DNA from: Pannonibacter sp051860505
Lineage (GTDB): Bacteria > Pseudomonadota > Alphaproteobacteria > Rhizobiales > Stappiaceae
Assembly (NCBI RefSeq): GCF_051860505.1
Contig: NZ_JBHYDX010000026.1
Span: 1-64,000, forward strand
Reading direction: 5' to 3'
Length of the DNA stretch: 64,000 bases
The notes under the pieces were generated by a model. It was given only the letters and a program-made list of their open reading frames with translations, made no database searches and was not told where the DNA came from. Position 1 is the stretch's first letter. The number at the start of each line of letters is the position of its first letter. This document shows positions 53,436 to 63,440 of the stretch, piece after piece. Made by a program: the position numbers and the translations under genes.

Positions 53436-53468
53436 CGAAAAACCCCGCCTGAGGCCAGACGGGGTTTG
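53436..53468 (-). terminator. Terminator of the minus-strand DUF465 gene
   Basis: A perfect seven-base stem AACCCCG/CGGGGTT (53441-53447 with 53460-53466) is followed on the minus strand by TTTTTCG. It lies about 50 bases past the stop codon at 53519. Confidence 0.85.
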
Positions 53469-53518
53469 ATCGATCCGGATCAGGGTCACTGATCCTCAAT
53501 GCCAGTAACGGGCAATGC

Positions 53519-53698
53519 TCAATGCATCGTCTCTCCGCCACGCAGCTTCTGAATTTCGTCCTTGAGCCGGAGCTTGCGGCGCTTCATTTCGGCAACTTCA
53601 AGAGTGTCGACACTTGGATGCAACTGCGCTGTCTCGATTTCGCGCTCAAGCGCGGCGTGGCGGCGTTCCAGTTCGGAAATATGCGATTGCATTGACAT
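53519..53698 (-). CDS. DUF465 (YdcH-like) small protein
   Basis: A 59-residue helical protein with the DUF465 pattern: HISELERRHAALEREIETA, then MKRRKLRLKDEIQKLRGGE. Such proteins form short antiparallel coiled coils; function unknown. I chose ATG 53698 (MSMQSHIS), with AAGGAGC upstream; 40 further codons are open but not family-like. It diverges from a second DUF465 gene 379 bases away. Confidence 0.85.
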   Translation of the reverse strand: MSMQSHISELERRHAALEREIETAQLHPSVDTLEVAEMKRRKLRLKDEIQKLRGGETMH

Positions 53699-53829
53699 GG
53701 AAGATGCTCCTTGTCTTATTGGCTCAGACAGCAAGATGGTGCCACATATTTTGCCGGCTTGTCGAATGCATAAATTGGGACCTGCCCTGCATCTCACGCA
53801 TATCGCACTGCAAAACAAATTCTACGCTT

Positions 53830-53876
53830 ACGTAAAGTTTAAGTTCTCCAGGGAACTTTGACCTTAAATCTTACGT
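53830..53876. promoter_or_regulatory. Operator-like palindrome between divergent DUF465 genes
   Basis: ACGTAAAGTTTAA (about 53830-53842) is mirrored, 11 of 13 bases, by TTAAATCTTACGT at about 53864-53876. Between them lies a near-palindromic core GTTCTCCAGGGAAC (53843-53856). The arrangement, in AT-rich sequence of a 379-base divergent gap without other genes, looks like an operator for a dimeric regulator. No regulator gene is adjacent. Confidence 0.5.
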
Positions 53877-54077
53877 AGCGTCGCATTCAATGAGGCTGCC
53901 TCACGCTTGCGAACCATGTGTTGGCAACAGTGTCGGCAAAAGGGGCTCGCTCAAAGTTCGGCTGCGGTGTACGATTTCACGGCGAATGGCAGCACAGCCA
54001 CGTGTAATTCGCCGGAGAAGGACTTCAGTCTGTCCGGCACTGACTGGGCGGCACGTGTATTGTGTCTGGGGAGTGCA

Positions 54078-54284
54078 ATGTCGGAAGCCAACGAAAAAGC
54101 CTTGCGGGTGGAACTCGCCCAGTTGCGTCAGGAACACAGAGACCTGGATATGGCTGTCCAGGCGCTTGCCGGCACCGGCAGCGCCGATGCCTTGCAACTC
54201 CAGCGCCTGAAAAAGAAAAAGCTGATGATCCGCGACCGAATCGCCGCGATCGAAGACCAACTTTTCCCCGACATCATCGCCTGA
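54078..54284 (+). CDS. DUF465 (YdcH-like) small protein, second copy
   Basis: A 68-residue helical protein: LRVELAQLRQEHRDLDMAV, then LQLQRLKKKKLMIRDRIAAI, ending QLFPDIIA, the usual DUF465 C-terminus. I chose ATG 54078 (MSEANEK), with GGGGAG before it; 57 further open codons upstream are unlikely. It lies 110 bases before purE. The Lys-rich tetrad KKKK in the turn is typical of the family. Function unknown. Confidence 0.87.
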   Translation: MSEANEKALRVELAQLRQEHRDLDMAVQALAGTGSADALQLQRLKKKKLMIRDRIAAIEDQLFPDIIA

Positions 54285-54394
54285 GCAGCCGGCACGTCTT
54301 TTTGCAGCGCAGCAGGCGTCCTGCCCTTGCGCGTCGCCTGCCACATCCTATAATCCGCGCCTTTCCGGACACAGCCTCACGCGAAGGAGATGCC

Positions 54395-54895
54395 ATGGCA
54401 CACGGGAGCGCCGCACCGGTCGCGATCATCATGGGCAGCCAGTCTGACTGGCCCACCATGAAACACGCAGCCGAAACCCTCGACAGGCTTGGTGTCGCCT
54501 ATGAGGCCCGCATCGTTTCCGCCCATCGCACGCCGGAGCGCATGTTCGATTTCGCCAAGGCCGCGCGTGGCAATGGCGTCAAGGTGATCATCGCCGGGGC
54601 CGGCGGGGCCGCACATCTGCCCGGCATGACCGCCGCCCTGACACCGCTGCCGGTGTTCGGCGTGCCAATCGAGTCGCGCACCCTGAAGGGCGAAGACAGC
54701 CTTCTCTCCATCGTGCAGATGCCGGCCGGCATTCCTGTCGGCACGCTCGCCATCGGCAAGGCCGGGGCCGTCAATGCCGCCCTGATGGCCGCGTCTGTCC
54801 TGGCTCTGACGGACATGGGCCTTGCTGACCGGCTCGATGCCTTCCGCACCGCCCAGACCGAGGCCGTCGCCGACTTCCCGACCGACGAGGAATGA
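54395..54895 (+). CDS. purE: N5-carboxyaminoimidazole ribonucleotide mutase
   Basis: Class I PurE: converts N5-CAIR to CAIR in purine synthesis. The 166 residues carry the signature IIMGSQSDWPTMKHA, the catalytic SAHRTPERMFDFA and GAGGAAHLPGMTAALT. Length is typical. I chose ATG 54395, with AAGGAG upstream. It is seven bases before purK, so they form an operon and act in succession. Confidence 0.97.
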   Translation: MAHGSAAPVAIIMGSQSDWPTMKHAAETLDRLGVAYEARIVSAHRTPERMFDFAKAARGNGVKVIIAGAGGAAHLPGMTAALTPLPVFGVPIESRTLKGEDSLLSIVQMPAGIPVGTLAIGKAGAVNAALMAASVLALTDMGLADRLDAFRTAQTEAVADFPTDEE

Positions 54896-54902
54896 TCCGA
54901 CC

Positions 54903-56000
54903 ATGACAGAAAGTGCAGCGCGCGTCCTCGCCCCGGGTGACACCATCGGCATTCTCGGCGGCGGGCAGCTCGGCCGCATGCTGGCGGAAGCTGCCTCGGC
55001 CCTCGGCCTGAAGGTGCATGTCTTCTGCCCGGAAGCAGGCAGCCCCGCCTTCGACGTTGCAGCTGTCCACACGCTTGGCGCCTATGAGGACACCGCAGCG
55101 CTCGACGCCTTCGCCGCTCAGGTCGATGTGGTGACCTACGAGTTCGAGAACGTGCCCGGTCCCACGGCTGCACATCTGGCGGCGCGCCTTCCGGTCCGCC
55201 CCGGCCCGAAGGCCCTGGCCGTGGCGCAGGACCGCCTCAGCGAAAAGGACTTCCTGTCGGCGGCCGGCATCGCGCTGGCTGGCTATGCCCGCATCGACAG
55301 CCTCGCTGACCTGGACGCAGCGCTCACCCGTTTTGGCGGACAGGGCGTGCTGAAGACCCGGCGGTTCGGCTATGACGGCAAGGGACAGGCGATGATCCGC
55401 GATGCCGCCAAGGCCGGTGAGGCATTCGCAGCACTGGGCGGCAAGGACCTGATCCTCGAGGCGCTGATCCCCTTCGTGCGCGAAGTGTCCGTGGTGGCCG
55501 CGCGTGGCGTGACGGGAGAGGTCGTTGCCTATGACATTACTGAAAACCATCACGAGCACCACATCCTGAAGACATCCACCGTGCCGGCGAATGTGGGGAT
55601 GGCGACTGCCGATAGCGCGCGGGAGATCGCGGGACGCATTGTCACGGCACTCGACTATGTCGGCATCATCGGTGTGGAAATGTTCGTGGTTGGAACAGGC
55701 GCGGACGAGCATCTGCTGGTCAACGAGATCGCCCCGCGTGTGCACAATTCCGGCCACTGGACCCAGGACGCCTGCCTGGTCTCGCAGTTCGAACAGCACA
55801 TCCGTGCCGTTGCCGGCTGGCCGCTTGGCAAGGCCACACGACACAGCGACGTGGTGATGGAAAACCTCATCGGCGCGGAAGCGGACGACTGGGCCCGGAT
55901 CCTGGCCGAACCGAATGCGCGTCTGCACCTCTATGGCAAGGCGGAGAGCCGACCGGGCCGCAAGATGGGCCACGTCAACCGCATCACGCCGAAGCGCTGA
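54903..56000 (+). CDS. purK: N5-carboxyaminoimidazole ribonucleotide synthase
   Basis: ATP-grasp enzyme that joins AIR, bicarbonate and ATP to N5-CAIR, the PurE substrate. The 365 residues have the N-terminal IGILGGGQLGRMLAEAA, the ATP-grasp region with LKTRRFGYDGKGQAMI and FVREVSVVAARGVTGE, and the metal-site NEIAPRVHNSGHWTQDA. I chose ATG 54903 (MTESAARVLAPG); the frame is open 27 codons earlier, inside purE. Ends convergent with the MATE gene, 23 bases away. Confidence 0.97.
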   Translation: MTESAARVLAPGDTIGILGGGQLGRMLAEAASALGLKVHVFCPEAGSPAFDVAAVHTLGAYEDTAALDAFAAQVDVVTYEFENVPGPTAAHLAARLPVRPGPKALAVAQDRLSEKDFLSAAGIALAGYARIDSLADLDAALTRFGGQGVLKTRRFGYDGKGQAMIRDAAKAGEAFAALGGKDLILEALIPFVREVSVVAARGVTGEVVAYDITENHHEHHILKTSTVPANVGMATADSAREIAGRIVTALDYVGIIGVEMFVVGTGADEHLLVNEIAPRVHNSGHWTQDACLVSQFEQHIRAVAGWPLGKATRHSDVVMENLIGAEADDWARILAEPNARLHLYGKAESRPGRKMGHVNRITPKR

Positions 56001-56023
56001 GACTGGTTTTGCTGCCGGCCCGC

Positions 56024-57403
56024 TCAGACGGCCGGCAGAAGCCCCGCTTCTTTGCGGCGGGCAAAGCGCCAGATCGCCATGATCGCAGTCGAGGCAAGCC
56101 CGCCAGCCAGACCCCACCAGATGCCGACACCGCCAAGACCAAGCGGAAACGCCAGGACATAGGACAGCGTCATGCCAATGGCCATGTAGCCAACCAGCGC
56201 GTAGAGCAGCGGCGTCATCGTGTCGCCAAGCCCGCGCAGGATGCTGCCTCCGGCCACCTGGGCGCCATCCGCAATCTGGAAAACGGCCGCGACCCCGAGC
56301 AGGCCCACCGCGATGGTCAGAACTTCAGCCGAGGCCGGATTGTCGAAGTCGAGGAACAATGAGACCAGCGTTTCCGGAATGGTCCAGAAGACAATAGCCG
56401 CTAGCGTCATGAAGCCGAGGGTCAGCCACAGGGCCGTCCAGCCGGCCCGCGCAATCCCGTCCAGATCCCGCTGCCCCGCAGCCAGACCCACCCGTGTCAT
56501 GCCGGCCTGTGAAATGCCGAGCGGCACCATGAAGGTGATCGAGGCGATCTGCAGGGCGATGCCATGGGCGGCCAGCGGCAATGTCCCGACCCACCCCATC
56601 ATCATCGTCGACCCGGTGAACAGAAAGCCCTCGGCAACGATGGTCAGGCCAATCGGCGCGCCCATGCGCAGGATCTGGAAGAACACCGGCCAGTCGCTGC
56701 GCCAGAGCCTCCCGAAGACATTGAACCGGCGCAGCCGTGGCTGGGTCACCACATAGGCGGCGAGAATCGCGAAAGCGACGACCTGGGTACAGACAGAGGC
56801 AATCGCTGCCCCCTGCAGCTCCAGCCGCGGAAAGCCGAAGTTTCCGAAAATCAGCAGATAGTTGAGCGCTGCGTTCAAAACGGCGGCGCCAATGGTCGCC
56901 CACAGCACGATCTGGGGCCGCCCCATGACCGTCACGAACGCACGTGTTGCCATGATCGCCATCGACGGCAGCAACATCCATTGCATGATCCGCATGTAGC
57001 CTGCTGCCAGTTCCGCCAGTTCGGGCGTCTGGCCAAGGGCGATCAGGATGTCCTGCGTGAACCACAGCACGGCCCAGACCGGCAGGCAATACAGCGTGAC
57101 CGCCCACAGCCCCATGCGAACCGTCCGGCGGAGGTCCCGCGGTGCTTTTCGTCCGAGCGCCTGTGCGGCAATCGGGATGATGGCCTGGGTCATGCCCATG
57201 CCGAAGAACCAGAACAGGATATAGAGGTTGTTGGCCAGCACCACCGCGCCAAGTTCGACCGGACCGAGCCAGCCAACCATGATGATATCGGTGGTGTTGA
57301 TGGCCATCTGCGCCAATTGCGCGCCTGCCAAGGGCATTCCAAGCGCGAGCGTCGGGGCAATATCGCTGCGCCAGAGCGCAGACAAAGAAAGGGCGGGCTT
57401 CAT
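56024..57403 (-). CDS. MATE family efflux transporter
   Basis: Sodium- or proton-driven multidrug exporter in the inner membrane. The 459 residues form twelve helices in two six-helix halves, the first beginning GMPLAGAQLAQMAINTTDIIM and containing GRPQIVLWATIG, the second containing GWVGTLPLAAHGIALQIASI. This is the NorM-like pattern. I chose ATG 57403 (MKPALSLSALWR). An open frame continues 86 codons upstream without similarity. Substrate unknown. It is convergent with purK and divergent from the TPR gene. Confidence 0.93.
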   Translation of the reverse strand: MKPALSLSALWRSDIAPTLALGMPLAGAQLAQMAINTTDIIMVGWLGPVELGAVVLANNLYILFWFFGMGMTQAIIPIAAQALGRKAPRDLRRTVRMGLWAVTLYCLPVWAVLWFTQDILIALGQTPELAELAAGYMRIMQWMLLPSMAIMATRAFVTVMGRPQIVLWATIGAAVLNAALNYLLIFGNFGFPRLELQGAAIASVCTQVVAFAILAAYVVTQPRLRRFNVFGRLWRSDWPVFFQILRMGAPIGLTIVAEGFLFTGSTMMMGWVGTLPLAAHGIALQIASITFMVPLGISQAGMTRVGLAAGQRDLDGIARAGWTALWLTLGFMTLAAIVFWTIPETLVSLFLDFDNPASAEVLTIAVGLLGVAAVFQIADGAQVAGGSILRGLGDTMTPLLYALVGYMAIGMTLSYVLAFPLGLGGVGIWWGLAGGLASTAIMAIWRFARRKEAGLLPAV

Positions 57404-57777
57404 CGACACGCGCGGGCTCCAGAAACCAGGCGGATGCGCGGCACCGGAGGAACCTTTCGGCAGACAAACACAGACCTGCCAAAAGAACCAACCGATGGGT
57501 CCGGCATTTGCCAGGGGGCGGGCAAGCGGACGACACACCGTAGGAGGACAAAAAATGTCCGGGGCGACCAGAGGTAGATTGTTTGCCCTTTGCTGTCCAG
57601 CGGTGTATCGGCCTTGCCGTGTTGATGAGGCCAGCTCAAGACCGTCGCGGGACCGAAACAAATCTCCAACCAGGTCGGCACTCCGGCGTATGTTGTGATA
57701 AGATCGTAGGGCTTAGCCATTGCCAATTTCGCCGCGAACCGGCACCGTCCAAGTGATTCTCCCCGTGTGGATGAAAA
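57404..57777. other. Divergent control region between the MATE and TPR lipoprotein genes
   Basis: 374 bases with no gene I can support. The reading frames that cross it lack ribosome-binding sites and family resemblance. It should hold the promoters of the minus-strand MATE gene and the plus-strand TPR gene. I could not identify clear boxes. Confidence 0.45.
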
Positions 57778-58641
57778 ATGACCCAGATGTTGCGCTTTTC
57801 CTGCCCTTTCCGTAGCCCGGCGCAGCGCCGGCAAAGTGTCTTTGCACTGAGCATGGCAACAGGCCTGTTGCTGGCGGGATGCCAGACTTCGGACATCTAC
57901 AGCGGCGTCCCGATTGACTCAGCGGCAGGATCGAGCGCGAACATCGCCTCGCTCTCGGAAGTCATCAAGGTCAGCCCCGGCGACGCAAATGCCTACAACA
58001 CGCGTGGCGTCGCTTATGGCAAGGCCGGAAAGCTCGACCAGGCGATGCAGGATTTCAACACCGCGCTGAAGATCGACCCGAACAGCTACCAGGCTTATGC
58101 CAACCGGGCCCTTGTCGAACGGCGACGGGGCAACATGGCCAACGCCGTTGCCGACTACGACCGCGCCCTGCGCATCAAACCGGACTATGACGCCGCCCTC
58201 GTTGGCCGCGGCAACACCTATCGCCTGGCCGGCCGCTATCCTGAAGCCCTGCGCGACTTCGACGCCGTCATCCGGCGCAATTCCAACGATGCGCGGGCGT
58301 TCCACAACCGGGGCCTGATTTATCAGGCACAGGGCCAGCACAGCTTCGCAATCGAGGACTTTTCGACGGCCATTGTGCTGAACCCGAAAGCCTCCGAGCC
58401 CTATATCGCGCGCGGCATCTCTTATCTGAAAATCAACGACCCGCAGGCAGCGCTGGCCGACCTTTCGGAAGCAGTCAACTTTGACAAGAATTCATCGATT
58501 GCCTGGGCCAACCGTGGCGTCGCTCTGGAGATGACCGGCCAGAAGAACGATGCCGTGCGCAACTACAACCGGGCCCTCGGTCTCGACGCCAACAATCAGT
58601 TGGCCCGCGACGGGCTTGGCCGCGTGAACCGGGGCAGCTGA
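57778..58641 (+). CDS. TPR-repeat lipoprotein
   Basis: A 287-residue precursor with a lipobox LLLAGC, acylated Cys at about 35. About six TPR units follow (roughly 60-280), for example AYNTRGVAYGKAGKLDQAMQ and AYANRALVERRRGNMANAVA. It is similar to NlpI-type outer-membrane lipoproteins that act as scaffolds for peptidoglycan hydrolases and proteases (inference). The start at 57778 has a weak ribosome-binding site; a second ATG lies three codons later. Convergent with the pseudouridine synthase gene, 12 bases away. Confidence 0.9.
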   Translation: MTQMLRFSCPFRSPAQRRQSVFALSMATGLLLAGCQTSDIYSGVPIDSAAGSSANIASLSEVIKVSPGDANAYNTRGVAYGKAGKLDQAMQDFNTALKIDPNSYQAYANRALVERRRGNMANAVADYDRALRIKPDYDAALVGRGNTYRLAGRYPEALRDFDAVIRRNSNDARAFHNRGLIYQAQGQHSFAIEDFSTAIVLNPKASEPYIARGISYLKINDPQAALADLSEAVNFDKNSSIAWANRGVALEMTGQKNDAVRNYNRALGLDANNQLARDGLGRVNRGS

Positions 58642-58653
58642 GCGGACGATGCA

Positions 58654-59322
58654 TCAGAACGGCGCCGGGGCGTGAAACGCCAGCCTGGCGCCCGTCACTG
58701 GATGGGTGAAGGCAAGATCACGCGCGTGCAGTTCCAGCCGCGCGCTGAAACTGCGGGCAACGCCTTCGGCATAAAGGCTGTCCCCGACAATCGGATGACC
58801 AAGGCTCAGCATGTGGACGCGTAGCTGGTGCGAGCGACCGGTTACCGGCTCCAACTGCATCAGCGTGGTGTCGTCCTCATGCCGCAAGACGCGCCAGAGA
58901 GTGCGGGCGGGGCGGCCGTCCTCGAAGCAGATCTTCTGCTTGGGCCGGTTCGGCCAGTCGACGATCAAAGGCAGATTGACCTCGCCGCTTTGCTCCAGAA
59001 CGAGTCCCCAGACACGGGCGACATAGGCCTTGTCCGTTTCGCGCCGCTCGAACTGCATCGACAGCCGGCGATGAGACCCTGCATTGCGCGCCAGCACCAT
59101 CACACCGGACGTGTCGAGGTCCAGTCGATGCACGATCCGCGCGCCGGAAATCTGGGCCGCGAGCCGGGTCACGAGGCTGTCCTGACGGTCCTCTCCCCGA
59201 CCTGTAACACTGAGCAGACCGCACGGCTTGACCACGACAATGACGTGATCGTCCACATGCAACACCTGCAGCGGGCCTTCGGGCGGAACATAATCGAACG
59301 GGATCGGCTGTGTGTCATGCAT
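58654..59322 (-). CDS. RluA-family pseudouridine synthase
   Basis: Converts uridine to pseudouridine in rRNA or tRNA. The 222 residues have the catalytic motif ARIVHRLDLDTSGVMVLARN, the VVVKPCGLLSVTGRG strand and the C-terminal GRSHQLRVHMLSLGHPIVGD. The short form without an S4 domain matches RluA itself (23S 746 and tRNA 32) or a near paralogue. ATG 59322 begins MHDTQPIPFDYVPP, typical of this group. Site unproven. Confidence 0.92.
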   Translation of the reverse strand: MHDTQPIPFDYVPPEGPLQVLHVDDHVIVVVKPCGLLSVTGRGEDRQDSLVTRLAAQISGARIVHRLDLDTSGVMVLARNAGSHRRLSMQFERRETDKAYVARVWGLVLEQSGEVNLPLIVDWPNRPKQKICFEDGRPARTLWRVLRHEDDTTLMQLEPVTGRSHQLRVHMLSLGHPIVGDSLYAEGVARSFSARLELHARDLAFTHPVTGARLAFHAPAPF

Positions 59323-59451
59323 GTCACGCGTATCGCCTTTCGCCGGGCAAAAGGCAATGACCAGCCCGTCACAGGTTTCTTAAGACGGTTCGGCTACCTA
59401 GATTGTAAGGCAACACACTGAAACCAAACGCGGGGCAACGAGGACCATCGC

Positions 59452-61269
59452 ATGCTGGATCTGCTGTTTCCCGTCACGCTGATCGGCGCCGGCCTCGTCC
59501 TCGTGTCGGTCATGACCAGCGCGCTGGCATTTCGCTTTGGCGCGCCGCTGTTGCTCGTGTTCCTGAGCGTAGGGCTGCTGGCGGGCGAGGACGGCCTCGG
59601 CATCCGGTACAATGATGCCGGTTCAGCCTATTTCATCGGCAGCCTGGCTCTTGCCATCATCCTGTTCGACAGCGGCTTCAACACCAAGCTGAGATCGGTG
59701 CGCCAGGCTGCAGCGCCGGCACTCCTGCTGGCAACGCTTGGCGTGGTTATGACAGCGGGCCTTGTCGGCGCTGTCGCCCGGCTGTTGTTCGGACTGCCCT
59801 GGCTTGAAGCCTTTCTCCTTGGCGCGATCGTCGGTTCAACCGATGCTGCCGCCGTGTTCTTCCTGTTGCGCGTCGGCGGCATCAACATCCGTGACCAGGT
59901 GCGTTCGTTGCTGGAAGTCGAATCCGGGTCGAACGACCCGATGGCGATCTTCCTGACAATCATCCTGGTCGAACTGATCCTAAGCGGGGGCAGCGTTGGT
60001 GATGCCTGGACCGAACTGCTCAAGGGTTTCGGCATCCAGATGGGGCTCGGCCTCTCGCTCGGCATCTTCGGCGGCTACCTCATCCTGGCCGGCGCAAAGG
60101 TGATCCGGCTGGAAGGAACACTTTATCCCATCAGCATCCTGTCGTTTTCGCTCCTGTTGTTCGGCTTCACCGGCCTTGCCGGGGGCAGCGGCTTCCTGGC
60201 GGTCTATGTCGCCGGGATCATTGCCAGCAACAACACGATCCAGGGGCAGGTCAGCCTGCGGCGGTTTCTCGAGGGCCTGACCTGGATGGCGCAGATCGCC
60301 ATGTTTCTCACCCTCGGGCTGCTGGCCACCCCGTCGCAGTTCCTGGGACTGGCCCTGCCCGCGATTGCCCTGGCCCTGGCGCTGACCTTTGTCTGCCGGC
60401 CGCTCGCTGTCTGGCTTTGCCTTCTGCCCTTCGGCTACAAGCGCAACGAGACCGCCTTCATCTCCTGGGTGGGCCTGCGCGGCTCCGTCTCGATCCTGCT
60501 CGGGATTATCCCCCTCGCAAGCGGTATGGAGAACGGGCAGCTCCTCTTCAACACCGCCTACATCGTCGTGCTGGTCTCGCTGCTGCTGCAGGGCTGGACC
60601 ATCGCGCCGATGGCCCGCTGGCTGGGCCTGATCGTTCCAGCGCGTATCGGGCCGGTGGAGCGTTTGGAACTGGAGCTTCCCGGCGGCAGCGGCGACCATG
60701 AACTCGTTGTCTACAAGGTGGCAGCGGAGAGCCCGGTGGCGCTCGGCGACGAGCGCCTGCCCCGCTGGGCCCGGCCATCGCTGGTGGTGCGAGATGGCCA
60801 CTCGATGCGCTACCAATATGCCGGACGGCTGCAGGTGGACGACCTTGTCTACATGTTCGTCGCCCCGCAATACATCCGCCTCCTCGACCGGTTGTTTGCA
60901 AGCCCCGTGCGCCTGACGCTGGACGATGAGGACTTCTACGGCAAATTTCTCATTGATCCGCGCCAGCCAATGGCCGCGTTGGCCGAGGCCTATGGGTTGA
61001 GCGGTGTTGTTGATCCGCAGCAGCCGCCTGTTTCGATCCGTGACTACATCACCCAGCGGCTCGGCGGCACTGCCGAGGTTGGTGACCGGATCACCTGCGG
61101 CGCTGTGGAACTGATTGTCCGCGATTTCGATGCGGACGGCGCCATTTCAGAAGTCGGCCTATCCATAGAGGAAGCCGAAAGCGCCGCGCAACTGCCGCTG
61201 TTCCAGAGCGGCCGCGAACTGTGGCAGCTGCTGCGGGCAAGACTGGCCAACCGCGGCAAACAGGCGTAG
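59452..61269 (+). CDS. Potassium/proton antiporter (NhaP2/CvrA type)
   Basis: CPA1-family cation/proton antiporter for potassium and pH homeostasis. The 605 residues have about twelve membrane helices (about 1-400), with the VGSTDAAAVFFLLR and VESGSNDPMAIFLT motifs, whose Asp residues bind the ion, and WVGLRGSVSILLG. A cytoplasmic TrkA-C-like domain (about 405-490) and a C-terminal CorC-like domain (about 500-590) follow, the typical CvrA plan. ATG 59452 starts MLDLLFPVTLIGAG. It is convergent with pntB. Confidence 0.93.
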   Translation: MLDLLFPVTLIGAGLVLVSVMTSALAFRFGAPLLLVFLSVGLLAGEDGLGIRYNDAGSAYFIGSLALAIILFDSGFNTKLRSVRQAAAPALLLATLGVVMTAGLVGAVARLLFGLPWLEAFLLGAIVGSTDAAAVFFLLRVGGINIRDQVRSLLEVESGSNDPMAIFLTIILVELILSGGSVGDAWTELLKGFGIQMGLGLSLGIFGGYLILAGAKVIRLEGTLYPISILSFSLLLFGFTGLAGGSGFLAVYVAGIIASNNTIQGQVSLRRFLEGLTWMAQIAMFLTLGLLATPSQFLGLALPAIALALALTFVCRPLAVWLCLLPFGYKRNETAFISWVGLRGSVSILLGIIPLASGMENGQLLFNTAYIVVLVSLLLQGWTIAPMARWLGLIVPARIGPVERLELELPGGSGDHELVVYKVAAESPVALGDERLPRWARPSLVVRDGHSMRYQYAGRLQVDDLVYMFVAPQYIRLLDRLFASPVRLTLDDEDFYGKFLIDPRQPMAALAEAYGLSGVVDPQQPPVSIRDYITQRLGGTAEVGDRITCGAVELIVRDFDADGAISEVGLSIEEAESAAQLPLFQSGRELWQLLRARLANRGKQA

Positions 61270-61330
61270 TCCGCGCATTGCGGCGCGAGGCGGAGCCGTG
61301 AGCTTGATCACAAACCTCGACCTCACCGAG

Positions 61331-61458
61331 GTCATCCCGGCCAAGCGCAGCGCAGAGCCGGGACCGGTGAGTCGAGGCCTCTATATTTCAATCAGTTACC
61401 CCCGTAGAGACCTCGGCTCTCCGGCCCCGAGTCTCCGCTTCGCTGCGCCCGGGGTGAC
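61331..61458. repeat. Composite intergenic palindrome, copy E
   Basis: 128 bases, the same length as copy A. The left half is type I (GTCATCCCGG, core CCAAGCGCAGCGCAGAG), the right half type II inverted, ending CCCGGGGTGAC. Copy A has the two types in opposite order, so A and E look like the same element in opposite orientation. It lies between the convergent antiporter and pntB genes. Confidence 0.87.
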
Positions 61459-61539
61459 GATAGAAGGCTTGTCACAAAGCGGAACGGCCCCGTTTCCGAG
61501 GCCGTCCATTGTTTCATCGAGAGGCTCGTCCATCAAGCC

Positions 61540-62937
<1,398 letters not shown>

Positions 62938-62950
62938 GGATACGGCCTCC

Positions 62951-63430
62951 TCAGCGCTGCTTCTTCTTGTACATGGCGAGCATTCGGCTGGTCACGAGGA
63001 ACCCGCCGAAAATGTTGACGCTGGCAAGGACCAGGGCGATGAAGCCGAAGATCCGCGCCATCAGCGCCCCGTCGCCATGCGACAGGTCAACGCCGACTGC
63101 CAGCAGCGCGCCGACGACGATCACCGAGGAGATCGCGTTGGTCACCGCCATCAGCGGCGTGTGCAGGGCCGGCGTCACCGACCAGACGACGTAATAGCCG
63201 ACGAAGATCGCCATCACGAACACGGAGAGCAGGAACACGAACGGCTCGATGGCCGCAGCTCCAACTGCTTCTGTGGCGCGCACGGCCAAATCGACGGCAC
63301 CGCCTGCGATCTGGTCGGCATAGGACTGCGCAGCGGCCGCTGCTTCCTTCGCCGTTTCTGCAGCTTCGGCCGCAGCCTCGGCAGCAGCGCGGGCCTTTTC
63401 CAGCGCTTCGGCTTGATTGACTTCGCTCAT
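62951..63430 (-). CDS. pntAb: NAD(P) transhydrogenase subunit alpha part 2
   Basis: Small membrane subunit (domain II) of the split transhydrogenase. The 159 residues have three or four helices (about 60-150) with the family stretch YYVVWSVTPALHTPLMAVTNA and the C-terminal NIFGGFLVTSRMLAMYKKK. The first 55 residues are an Ala/Glu-rich helix not part of the core domain (see findings). Start MSEVNQAEALEK at 63430; 13 bases before pntB and 10 after pntAa. Confidence 0.96.
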   Translation of the reverse strand: MSEVNQAEALEKARAAAEAAAEAAETAKEAAAAAQSYADQIAGGAVDLAVRATEAVGAAAIEPFVFLLSVFVMAIFVGYYVVWSVTPALHTPLMAVTNAISSVIVVGALLAVGVDLSHGDGALMARIFGFIALVLASVNIFGGFLVTSRMLAMYKKKQR

Positions 63431-63440
63431 CTAATCCCCC

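Noticed and set aside
24952..61458. CRISPR array or insertion sequence
   Set aside because: The repeated elements are single palindromes in separate gaps without regular spacers, and they carry no transposase or terminal target duplications that I can see.
61484..61505. Terminator of the pnt operon (stem ACGGCC/GGCCGT)
   Set aside because: The stem is only six pairs with a ten-base loop and no T-run on the minus strand, too weak to call.
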